Assembly: GCA_015680685.1 (NCBI GenBank)
Contig: MNCI01035189.1
Location: 185,788-249,787 of the forward strand
DNA from: Gnetum montanum
Taxonomy: Eukaryota > Streptophyta > Gnetopsida > Gnetales > Gnetaceae
Length of the DNA: 64,000 nucleotides
Direction: 5' to 3'
Both the position numbers and the translations under genes were made by a program. This document shows positions 54,320-64,000 of the stretch, one piece after another (within the stretch, counting starts at the first letter, position 1; each line of letters begins with the position of its first letter). The notes under the pieces are model-generated. The model was not told where the DNA came from. It saw only the letters and a list, made by a program, of their open reading frames with translations, and did no database searches.

Positions 54320-57260
54320 AAATAAGAGGGAACCTAGTGGTTGACAACTAACTCTAATAGTAGCACATTATGCATGGAACTTACTGAGTGCCTGACATGC
54401 ACCTGTGTTGAAAGCATGGAGGAACTTGAGCAAGCTCATCACCAACTCTCTGATGATAAAGATGATGATACTTGTTGTGGAGAGTTGGAAATCCCTGATA
54501 ATATCAAGCAAGAACCCTTAGAGTTAAAAACTCTACTGATTAGCATGGAGTATGCATTTTTAAACAATGGCAAGTCAGTCATAATTAATGCCAAACTTGC
54601 TCCTAAATAAAAAGAAAAGCTATTAATGGTGGTTAACAAATGGCCAATAGCTTTTGCTTGGTCATATCCCAAGCTAACAGGAATCGATCCAAGGATATGC
54701 TAGCATCGTATCTACACTGACCTAGCCATGAAGCCAAGAAGGCATCTGTAGAGGTAGCTAAACTCCAAATTGAAATAGATCATCAAGAAGAAAATAGAAC
54801 AACTCCTCAGGGTGGGGTTCATCTATGCCATCATAGATAGTGAGTCGATTAGTCCACTCATAATTTTTCCAAAGAAAGATGACAAGTGACAGGTCTACAT
54901 CGACTTCAGGCTATTAAATATGGTAACATTTAAAGATCATTTCCCATTGCCACTTATGGATCAAGTGTTGGACACTATCTTCGAGCATCACTATTATAGC
55001 TTTTTGGATGGTTATAGTGGCTATAACCAAATCCAAATTACATCAAAAGATCAAGCCAAGACAACATTTACGGGTTCCTAGGGACATTTACATATTGCAA
55101 GATGTCATTTGGTTTTTGCAATGCCCCTGCAACATTTCAATGCTTGGTCCTTAGTATTTTCCAACAAAAAATTGGTAGTGGGGTAGAAGTATTCATGGAT
55201 GACTTATCTACCCATGGGACTACATTTGAGCAAGCCCTGGACCAACTTGAGCAAGTACTAAAAAGATGTATTGAAACAAACCTTAGGCTTAATTGGTAGA
55301 AAAGACATTTAATGGTCTAGGAAGGCATAGTATTGGGGCACCAAATTTCACAAGAAGGGATTGAGGTAGACCCAGAAAAAATAAGGGTCATCTAAGGAAT
55401 CACACACCAACTAGAGACATTAAAGATGTTTGATCATTCCTTGGACATACTGACTACTACTGGTGATTCATAGAGAATTTCTCTAAGATTACAAAGCTAT
55501 TGGTCAAGCTTACAAAGAAAGATGCTCCATTAATTTGGACCAAAGAGTGTGAAGATGCATTCCAACTACTAAAGGAAAAGCTTGTAGAAACATCAATTCT
55601 ATGAGCACCAAACTAGTCTAGACCATACCAAATAATGAAAAATGCATCTAATTATGCCTTGGAAGTTGTGCTTACATAGTTGGACAATAAGAAACATCCA
55701 TAATACATCTCCTGTATGAGCCAAAGCATTGTCGATGCACAATTAAATTACACCAAAATCGAGAAAGAATTAATGGTAGTGGTATATGCTCTTGAAAAGT
55801 TTAGGCACTATGTGCTTGGTTATAAAGAATTTGTGCACACAAACCACAGTGCCATTTAGTTCCTAATGAACAAGCTGATGGTGAGTCCCCATATCATATG
55901 ATGGCTCATGATCTTGTAGGAATTCAATCTCACAATGGTAGATCGAAAAGGAACTAAGAATGTGATCATTGACAACTCTCTTGATTAAGATAGGATAACA
56001 AAGAGGAGGAGAGCCTGCTCTCTAATTAGTTTCTAGATGAACGCCTCTTTATAAGAGCAACAAATGACCAAGTGCCCACTAAACCAAAATGGTATGATGG
56101 CATCCTCACTTACCTTCTCACTCAAGAGATGCTACAAGATCTAAACTTTAAGAAGACACAACAATTTCTTCATAAAGTAAAATATCTCAAAGAAATCAAT
56201 ATAAACCTTTACATGGTATGTGTTGATGGCTTAGTTTGTTGGTGTGTCCCTAATGCAGGTCAACTATGCATTCTCCATGATGCTCACGAAGGCCCTTGTA
56301 GAGGCCACTATGCAAGGAGGTGCACGGCCATAAAAATCTTGATGGTAGGATACTATTGGCCTATAATCTTCAAGGATGCCCAGTAGTTTGCTTGATCTTG
56401 TAAGCGTTGTTAAAGAGATGGTGAGATGACTGCTTGAATGGAGGATCCTCAATAGTGGATTCAACCATTGGAATCCTTTAACATGTGGAGCATAGACTTC
56501 ATGGGTTCCATCATGCCCATGTCCATCAAACAGGCATATATCATCATAGTAGTTGACTATTGCACCAAATGGGTAGAAGTAGCAACCGTCATTGATTGTA
56601 CCTCATCCACTATTACTCAATTTGCACAACAACATATTGTAAATAGGTTTGGGAGGCCGCATGCATTGAATTCTGACAATGGAACTCATTTTCTAGGTGC
56701 CACTTTTGGAAAGGTGATGCAACCCTTAGGGGTTAAACATAAATTATTAACATCCTATCATCCCCAAGCCAATGATCAAGTAGAGACAACAAACCGAGAG
56801 ATCACAAAGATCTTAACAAGGACCATAAGCAAATATACGAGAGACTGGAGCACAAAACTGAATGATGCTCTTTGGGTGTACAAAAAACTTCCAATACTTC
56901 TAGTTCAATCTAAGCTTTGTACACTCTCAATAGCCTATGAATTGAATCTTGACCTAAGCCTAGCACAAAAAAGAAAGACTAATTAACCTCAACATGCTAG
57001 AAGAAAGCCGATTGGTGTCCCTATCTTTGAATGAAGTGCACAAGGAATTCAATAAACAACTACATGATTGAAGAATATGGAAAGTGAAATTTCAACTAGG
57101 AGATAAGGTTCTTTACTAGAATCCCACACATGTACCTTAGAAAACAAAATTCCAAACATTGTGGAAAGGACCTTACATAATTGACAAAACCTTTTCTTTT
57201 GGGGTCATAATCATATATAAACCCAAGAGCCTAACTAAAAAGCAGTTGGTCAAAATATGA
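54320..57260 (+). pseudogene. pol: pol of A2: RT, RNase H, integrase
   Basis: A leader matching A1 and A3 (MELTECLTCTCVESMEEL) is open at 54341-54610. RT shows AFAWSYPKLTGIDPRIC, FLDGYSGYNQIQI, FGFCNAPATFQ and the catalytic FMDD near 55195. RNase H (EKELMVVVYALEKFRHYVLG) is near 55770. Integrase has GYYWPIIFKDAQ, NMWSIDFMG, NSDNGTHFLG and NDQVETTNRE (56072-56986), so the acids seem present. It ends QLVKI at 57260. Stops and frameshifts, such as those near 54751, 55080, 55299 and 56992, disable it. Confidence 0.85.
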
Positions 57261-59426
57261 TAAGTGAAGCTTTTCCATGAGCCAAAGCAAGCCAATGCAA
57301 CAAATACCTCAACGAATGAAAAACCATGTTCAATTTTTTGGCTCTCCTCCTTCCAACTCAATCATGGGGGGAGATGGCCATCCATGCTAATCATCTATAT
57401 GACTCCTCAATTTTTCTATTTTTTATTTTTTACATTTTTGATTTTGCAATTTGTTTATTTTACAAATTTTTGATTTTTAAAATTTTTCTTATTTTTACAC
57501 CATTTTTAGTACATTTAAATATTTATTTCATATTTTACACTTTCTTATGCATTTTACTTTGTTCTGTTCGAGTGTGATTTTCAAATTTTTACTAATAAAG
57601 TGCTTTATTTCCAACAAGACACAATGGTGTTGTAGCTATTACTAATAGTGGTTTGAGCTTTATGTTTTTGGTTTACCAATGTCTAGTTTCTATTTTTGAA
57701 TTTTTGTATCCATGACTTAGTCATGGTTTCTTCTTCATGGAATAGGCAGTGAATCCACATCATACACCCATCCACAAACTCTATGGTTTTTCTTGTTCTA
57801 GAAGTTTGAGGTCCCTTTCATTAAAGAAACTTTTAATAAATTTGTGACCTTAGTAGTTTCTAGAATTGAGAAATATTTGAAAATTTGAACAAGGTGTGAC
57901 TTCAAGGGGACTCAGTACTCTTTGTACTCTTCTACTTACTTGAGTGCTTGAGTGTTTTTCATAGACTTCTTACCAATCCATTCCAACCACTAATAGGAAG
58001 TCAAATAAAGTCTTTACATGGTGTGGTTTCCATCCAAAAATCCAAAAAAAAAGAGAGAGAAAGAAAACAAAACAAACAAAAGAAAAAAAACATGATGGAA
58101 ATTCAAAGAATACCCCTTAGATAAATAAATAAGCTACAAGCATTAGTTGTGGAACTAGAAAGACATGCACCCATGCTTGAAAGTCCCCTCTAACTAAGGC
58201 CCTATCTCACTTACTACTATTTTCTTCTCTTTATGGAATGGTGGTTTTTTTATGGGAGCACTCTTGTGTCTTGAGGATGTGGATCGGTCTTGGAGTGGTG
58301 ATGAAAAGTCACTGAAAGAAGTTGGTTTTGGTTTGGACTAAGGATTGATCTTCTTTAGTCATTTTAAACATAAACTCCACAAGGAACTTCTTATGACCTT
58401 ACTTGGAATTTCATTCCACCTTCTCTATCATCCATCTATGCTAACCATAATTCACTTCACTATTGGTGTCCATGTTCTTAATTCTGTCTTAATCTGATGT
58501 ATTTGAATTCTTAGGTAGAATCTTCTAGGTTTTGGTTCTTAACTTTCATTGACCATTAGTCACCTATGGGTTCCACATACTTCTTAGGTTGAGGTTATGG
58601 AAGGGCAAAAAAAGGCATGAGCCTATTATAGGGAGGATCCACTTGCATATCTCTTGGTTAGGTTCGTTAAGCATCTTATCCTTCGACATTTTTGCAAAAT
58701 GAATCTTTTGTACATTCATCTTCTGCATCACACCATGTGTTCCTTTATAAATTTTGTTTATTAAATACATTATCCATCAAATTTTTCAATTTTTGAGCTT
58801 TCAAAGAACCTATTCAATGATTTTATCATATTCTTGGTTTTTCTGGGATTCCATAGACCCTAATTTCATTGAAAAATTTATTATAGTTTTCAAGATATTT
58901 ATGTTTGAAAATTTTTGCCAATGGGCCTATATATGGGGCCCTGTTAACATAAGACAAAAATAGTATAAATAGGCATGATCCCACTTAGAAAATTTTACAT
59001 TTTCTCACAAATGTGAAATGTGTTTTTCAAATTTTCAGAGCCTAGAATCTTCCAAAGCCCATAACATATAAATAGTTTATCCAAATCACTCTATTCTTTG
59101 ACCTTGTAGCTATTGGAGGTAAGCTCTTCATTATGGGGGTCACAAATGTACCATTTTTGATAGACAATTTTTCATAATTTTTTGTAACTCCCACAAAGTT
59201 TAACTAAAAAATCACCTATTGAATACTAAATTACAAGAGTTAAACCTTTTCAACAAGCTTTGGTAACACTTATAATAAATAATTAATAAAATAATAATAA
59301 AATAATTAATCTTCCATGGTCAAACCTTCGCCAAAGTGTAACTAACTAATTAATGGGAGATGTACTCAAAACTTTAAAGTTACACATTACATCTACTAAT
59401 CCATAAATGTGTTGTGACTATACATG
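57261..59426 (+). other. A2 spacer between pol and 3' ORF
   Basis: The first ~950 bases align with the A1 3' region. The rest (58207-59426) has no homologue in the window, is AT-rich, and includes a run of AATAATAAAATAATT near 59280. No gene is supported. A hidden solo LTR or insertion cannot be excluded. Confidence 0.45.
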
Positions 59427-61062
59427 GCACCAAAAGGAAAGCACACACAGAAAGTAGGATGGTCCTAACCAAATAAGAAATGGCCAAGAATCGCACCAAG
59501 AAGAACCACTTGCAATCCATGCCACAAGTCCTCTTAGGGAAGAGGCAGAAGTGGAATCTATCAAATAGATTCTAGAAATAGTAGCAGTAGCAATAGAACA
59601 CTTCCATAGGGATGACGCACCAGTGCAACTAGAAAATCTTGAGGTGACCTTAACATAGGCTTGCCTAAATCAAATTAAATTAAGGGAGCTCCAAAAATTG
59701 GTGCTCCAAGAGTTAAATTTTGGCCCTTTCCTAGAGCATGCACCAAAAGAAGTATAAGACCAATTGAAGGTCTCTCCCATGTGGCCAATCATCACTTCCA
59801 CTGAGAAGTGCTACATGGGAGAGACATTGCTATTCTAGAATAACAGGAAGCTTGGAGCAATGGTAAAAATCAAGGACATTTCAGTGTCCTACTTAGCATA
59901 GGCCATTACTGTAGTGCTTGGGTTTCCCAAAATAGGGGCAAATCTTACTGAAATTCCAATGTAGGCAGATATGAGCATAAAGAAAAAATAGGTGTAGTCA
60001 TGTTATGGTGTTGACTATAAGCAGTTTGACATGCTCACACTAGAAGAGAGGATCCATTATAAGATTGTAGCCTTTCACCTCAATCCCATGGTGAGGCCAA
60101 GCAAAATCACTACCTTATCTGCTCGAGCATGCACTACTTTGAGTGTGAGATTCTCAATTAACCTTCCATTGCTAATCTATCTACAGAAGGAAAAGTAGTT
60201 TAAAGAAAATGAATAAGGAAGGAAGGCACTCCCCTTTCCATGCCTCATTAGGAAACTTTGTTGAAAGAGAGGGATAGTCCATTACACTAATGATATTATC
60301 AAAACTATTCCAACTATCAATTGGGTAGAAATGATGAATGATAAAATGCCTACCACAACTATCCATGAAGAGGAGCAACGACCACCACCTCAACCTACCA
60401 CTCAAACAACTATGCTAGACATCGTTGCAACTGTCCAATGGTTGCAAGAATGCAAAGAATGGCTCTTGAGTGAACAAAAGTAATGAGTAGGCATGATTGG
60501 TGGGGACCCATCCATCTACAGACCATCCACGAGTCACCTTAATGAGGTGGCCCGAACAATTAGTTTGATGGATGAGGGTGAATCTATTTTCTTAGCCTAA
60601 AGAACACAACTACTCATGAGGTCAAATTCAAGCACCAAAGAGGTCACAATATCTCTTGTAGAATAACAGACACTCCTAGAAACCACTGAGAACATTGTGA
60701 CATTCTTGGTGCACTTGGTGGAGGATGAGAAGGCAATAGTTTTGGTGATGCAACACTAGAGGTAAGAAATAGTAGCAGAAGTGGTCACTGACAAGACTAT
60801 CGAAATGCTCAACGAACCTATGGCATTTGCACCAGACATCACTGCACTCAAAGATGTACAAACATCTGTAGGGATCATAAGTAGTAGAATAAATGTAGCA
60901 CGATATGAGGAACTATTGGACCAACTAGTGGAAACTAGGCAACTGCTTCTGGATGTCTTTGACCTTCTGGACAATATCACTATAATCCAATCAGAGCTAT
61001 TGGAGGAAAGGGACACGATGCAGACTATTCATGATCATTGGATCTTCTCTTTCACTCTTTAG
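59427..61062 (+). pseudogene. 3' ORF of A2, function unknown
   Basis: The frame starts MAPKGKHTQK at 59427 and stays loosely readable, with many stops and frame changes, to the stop at 61060-61062. Readable parts include AFHLNPMVRPSKITTLSARA, VRFSINLPLLIYL and, near 60360, EEEQRPPPQPTTQTT. The last part (60781-61062) is Leu/Glu-rich and probably helical (EELLDQLVETRQLLLDV). Athila elements carry an ORF here that has been called env-like. I see no clear signal peptide or membrane segment, and a role is not shown. Confidence 0.5.
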
Positions 61063-61297
61063 TTTCCAAGAGGCGTTGGATGTTAGTTTTATCTAGGGTG
61101 TTCACTTCTCTAATCATGAACACCCAATTTTGTAAAGATTGTAACTCTGTACACTTAGGCACTTAGAGTCTATTTGTTCCATCTTAGTTAGTTTGTGTGT
61201 CAGTCAATAATGCCATACCTTCCCAATATTTTGTAAGGAACTTGTTCCTCCTCTTCTTCACTCGAGGACAAGTTTTCATTCAATCATGGGGGTATAA

Positions 61298-62148
61298 TGA
61301 ATGATATTTTTTCGTGTGCTCCAATGTCGGGTACCTGATGTTGGAGCCTTGACATTGAGTATCCAATGTCAAAGCCCAGATGCAATGTCAAATATTTGAT
61401 GTCATGGGGTATATGAAAACCTATAAATATAGCACTTGGACTCACGATTTCCAGTTAATTTTCATATTAGTTTTTAATTAGAGTAGCAAAGTTTTTGTAG
61501 TTTGTTTTCTCCAAAGTTAGAATCTTTTTTTAGTGCCTGTAGTAGGAGTCTAAGTGTGTATAGATCTTTATTCAAATATTGATGTACCTGAGCTCAGCAG
61601 TGTGATGGGAATAAAAATGAACTATTTTAAAAATCCTTGTAGCACTAGGAATAAATTAATGTTTCCTTTAATGCACTTTACTTTAATGCATTTTAATTAA
61701 GCAATTGATTTATGGTTGTTAATGAACACAAGCATGACAACTTCGAGCATAGATACAGTGCTTGGTAACCTAGCAACGCTTAACGTTTGGTAGCCCAGTA
61801 GTGCTATATGTGTTCAGGTGTGTCCAAGGAAGTGGGATGGGTACTTGTGTTAGGCTAGCTAGGCAGTAGATGAATTCGATCTTAAATTACTTTATCTTTT
61901 ATTTCTTTTTGTTGGTGATCAAATTTATAAAACATAAAATGATAAAAATCATGTACCTCAATTACACTTAAACCATACCCTTGAGCTTCACAAGTGTAGT
62001 TGGGAAGACAACAAACATTCTTAACTTCCATTTCACTTCCTAAAGGAACTAGTGCACTAGAGAATTATAGGTTCACAGAATTCGATTGGATCACATGTAA
62101 ACACCTTAGTGATTCGTACTATTGGGTGTAGGGGTACGTATTCACTCA
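61298..62148 (+). repeat. Athila-like 3' LTR (A2)
   Basis: TG at 61298 follows a purine-rich tract (ATCATGGGGGTATAA) after a TCGAGGACAAG motif, as in plant gypsy 3' ends. CA is at 62147-62148. TATAAATA at 61422-61429 fits a promoter. The reverse complement of its second half matches 63488-64000, which supports its being an LTR. The next bases, TCACT, may be the target duplication. Confidence 0.72.
61349..61372. promoter_or_regulatory. inverted repeat in the Athila-like U3
   Basis: TTGACATTG and CAATGTCAA flank a six-base spacer, AGTATC, about 50 bases upstream of the TATA box. Further CAATGTC copies occur at 61321 and near 61383. It could bind a dimeric regulator. Confidence 0.4.
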
Positions 62149-63487
62149 TCACTCATCTACTTACAGATTTTAGAAAATAAACCATGCAAGGCTCTTGGAT
62201 TTAGGTTCTGGAGTCAACTTGATTTTCCAAGAAATGTATGAGGCTTGGAACCTACCTCCTTTGAAAAATAACAACATCAAATTGGAGTTAGCAAATCAGT
62301 CCATCATTTTCCCTCTGGGGCTAGTGGAGGACATTGTGACTAGCATTTGTGGGTGGTTCTATCCTACTAATTTTCTCATGATTCATATGAAAAATTGCAA
62401 AGGGGAATTTTCTATAATCATGGAAAGGACATGGCTAAGTACAATAGATGCTAGGATGGAGATCTAAGACCTTTCCTTGGCAAGTTCCAAGAAAAATGAA
62501 TTTGATAAAGTTGATAAGAAGAGACTTCCATTCATTGCATACAGTGACACAGGGTGCCACTGCGTGTAGAAATTGTGGACCATCAAAGATACATCATTCC
62601 AAGCATGAAACTAGTGTGTTGAAATAGCAATGATTAAAATGTACCTATATGTAGTAGCAATAAATTAAGAAGATCCCAAGTGGCTGATAACAGATGATCA
62701 GATTGAATCCACCATATGCATGGAACCCTTTGAGAGCCTCACTAGCACTTATATTGAAAGCATGGATAAAATGGAGTAACTCCATTGTCAACTCTCTCCA
62801 ACACCTAAAGCAAAATAGATTGGGGAGAGTTGAAGATCCTTGATAACGTCAAGCAAGAGCCTCTTGCACTAAAGGCTTTACTAGCAAGCATGGAATATGC
62901 TTTTCTCAATAATAACAATTGGTGATCATCAATGCTATACTTGCTCTTGTATAAAAACAAACATTGTTAAAGGTGGTGAACAAATGACCAACAACTTTTG
63001 CTTGGTCATATCATGAGCTTATAGGAAGCAATCCACGTATATGCCAACACTGTATCTATACATGCTCCTCCATCTAGCCAAAATGGCACAGGTTGAACCC
63101 CAAATTAAAGTAGGTTGTCAAAGAGGAGATTGAACAACTCCTCAAGGCTAAGTTCATCTACCTAATTTTGAATAGTGAATGGGTTAGTTCACTCATTATT
63201 ATTCCAAAGAAAGGAGGAAAATGGAGAGTTTGCATAGACTTTTAGTTGTTGAACATAGAAACTTATAAAGATCACTTTTCATTACCATTATTTGACCAAG
63301 TGTTGGACATAGTAGGGCATTGCTATTACAACTTCCTGGATGGTTATAGTGGCTATAACCAAATCTAGATAGCACTGGAGGACTAGGCCAAAATAACATT
63401 CATAAGTCCTTAGGGAACTATTGCATATAGAAAGATGCCCTTTGGCCTGTGTAATGCCCTTGCTACATTCCAATGGTTGGTCCTTGA
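62149..63487 (+). pseudogene. A3: Athila-like protease and RT fragment
   Basis: Protease is readable at 62195-62467 with the active-site text DLGSGVNLIF, then GWFYPTNFLMIHMK and RTWLSTIDARM. The linker with MEPFESLTSTYIESMD (near 62720) and RT remnants (WRVCIDF-like near 63225, FLDGYSGYN-like near 63340, FGLCNALATFQWLV-like near 63440) follow in broken frames. It is cut at 63487 by an antisense LTR. Gag is absent, probably separated from it by the A2 insertion. Confidence 0.75.
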
Positions 63488-64000
63488 TGAGTGGCGAGGT
63501 ACCCCTACACTCAACCATACGAAACGAGCGTAGCACACACGATCCGGTCGAACTCCGCAAACGGACTAGTTGTGGCACCTAGACAGTTATCCTTAGGTCG
63601 CAGTTTGCTATCTTCCCACCTAGACTAGTATTGTACTTGTCACGTATGGTTTAGTCCAAATGAGGTGCATGATGTGTTCCTAATCTATGCTACTCCTGAA
63701 GGCAATGGAAAATAATATTAACTAAGCTAAGCTAGGAGGAGAAGGGTAAGAGAATCTAATCTAGCCTAAGTGCGACGAGCAACCGATTCCTTGATCAACC
63801 ATACACATCTTGGACCTCGTGCACTACTACCACTGGGATTACCAAGCACAGATCCTAGGTACGCCACTGGGCTACCAAGTAGTCACACTTAAATGCTCAA
63901 AATCAAGTCGTACTCGTTCCGCGTTGTGATGAGTAACCGATTCCTTGACTAACGATACACATCCTTAGATGCTCGTAATCAAGTTGTACTCATACCGCAT
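63488..64000 (-). repeat. antisense Athila-like LTR, runs out of the window
   Basis: From TGAGTGGCGAGGTACCCCTA on, this matches the reverse complement of 62148 downward (GTACCCCTACACnCAA, CACTGGGCTACCAAG, TTACCAAGCAC). It is therefore the end of a related LTR inserted in the A3 RT in - orientation. CTTGA (63483-63487) is the candidate target duplication. The rest of the element lies to the right. Confidence 0.68.
63891..64000. repeat. 76-base tandem repeat within the antisense LTR
   Basis: A unit starting AAATGCTCAAAATCAAGTCG at 63891 recurs at 63967 as AGATGCTCGTAATCAAGTTG. A third partial copy of its middle (AACCGATTCCTTGA) lies near 63783. The array is cut by the window end. A2's LTR lacks this expansion. 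Confidence 0.72.

Larger units (their letters stand above)
54290..62148 (+). mobile_element. A2: Athila-like retrotransposon, 5'-truncated
   Basis: A2 is joined from pol (54320-57260), a spacer, a 3' ORF (59427-61062), a PPT and a 3' LTR (61298-62148). This order fits Athila elements, which carry an extra ORF after pol. No gag, PBS or 5' LTR is visible. That the pol part and the 3' part belong to one copy is inference; a separate insertion could lie between them. A3 protease sequence starts right after the LTR. Confidence 0.55.

Overview
The window is plant nuclear DNA made almost wholly of LTR retrotransposons of the Ty3/gypsy order, stacked inside one another. I see no host gene. The organism is most likely a seed plant with a very large, repeat-rich genome; the sequence does not let me name it. 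A run of Ns at 6156-6615 shows a draft assembly.

Two families dominate. Family T (Tat-like by its reverse transcriptase) has three related copies of roughly 18 kb. T1 is on the + strand from before base 1 to 10615. T3 is on the - strand, 14417-50798. T2 is on the - strand, 20570-38352, and sits inside the pol gene of T3. Family A (Athila-like) is older and more decayed: A1 (10616-14411, resuming 50804-51195), A2 (54290-62148, probably with its 3' ORF and 3' LTR) and A3 (62149-63487). A further family-A LTR in reverse orientation starts at 63488. A probable SINE, a LINE ORF1 relic and an RTE-type LINE tail lie in 51196-53800.

Insertion order can be read from target duplications. A1 came first. 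T1 entered its protease region (right-hand duplication GTTAC). T3 entered the A1 3' region (AATAT on both sides). T2 then entered T3 pol (GGTGA on both sides). LTR pairs of T2 and T3 differ at about one base in ten by eye, nearly all transitions, and every gene carries stops or frameshifts.

The main point of interest is the layout of family T: 5' LTR, PBS, repeat-rich leader, gag-protease, then a gene of about 1,080 codons on the OPPOSITE strand with eight exons, then pol (RT, RNase H, integrase), a 3' region, PPT and 3' LTR. All three copies share this layout, with a TATA box and matching exon borders in the opposite-strand gene. That gene is tail-to-tail with gag-protease and head-to-head with pol. 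Short tandem arrays with one common core motif fill the three inter-ORF spacers. Palindromic AGCGTATACGCT-type motifs crowd U3, the leader and intron 1 of the opposite-strand gene. The polypurine tract lies in a long inverted repeat crossing the internal/LTR border.
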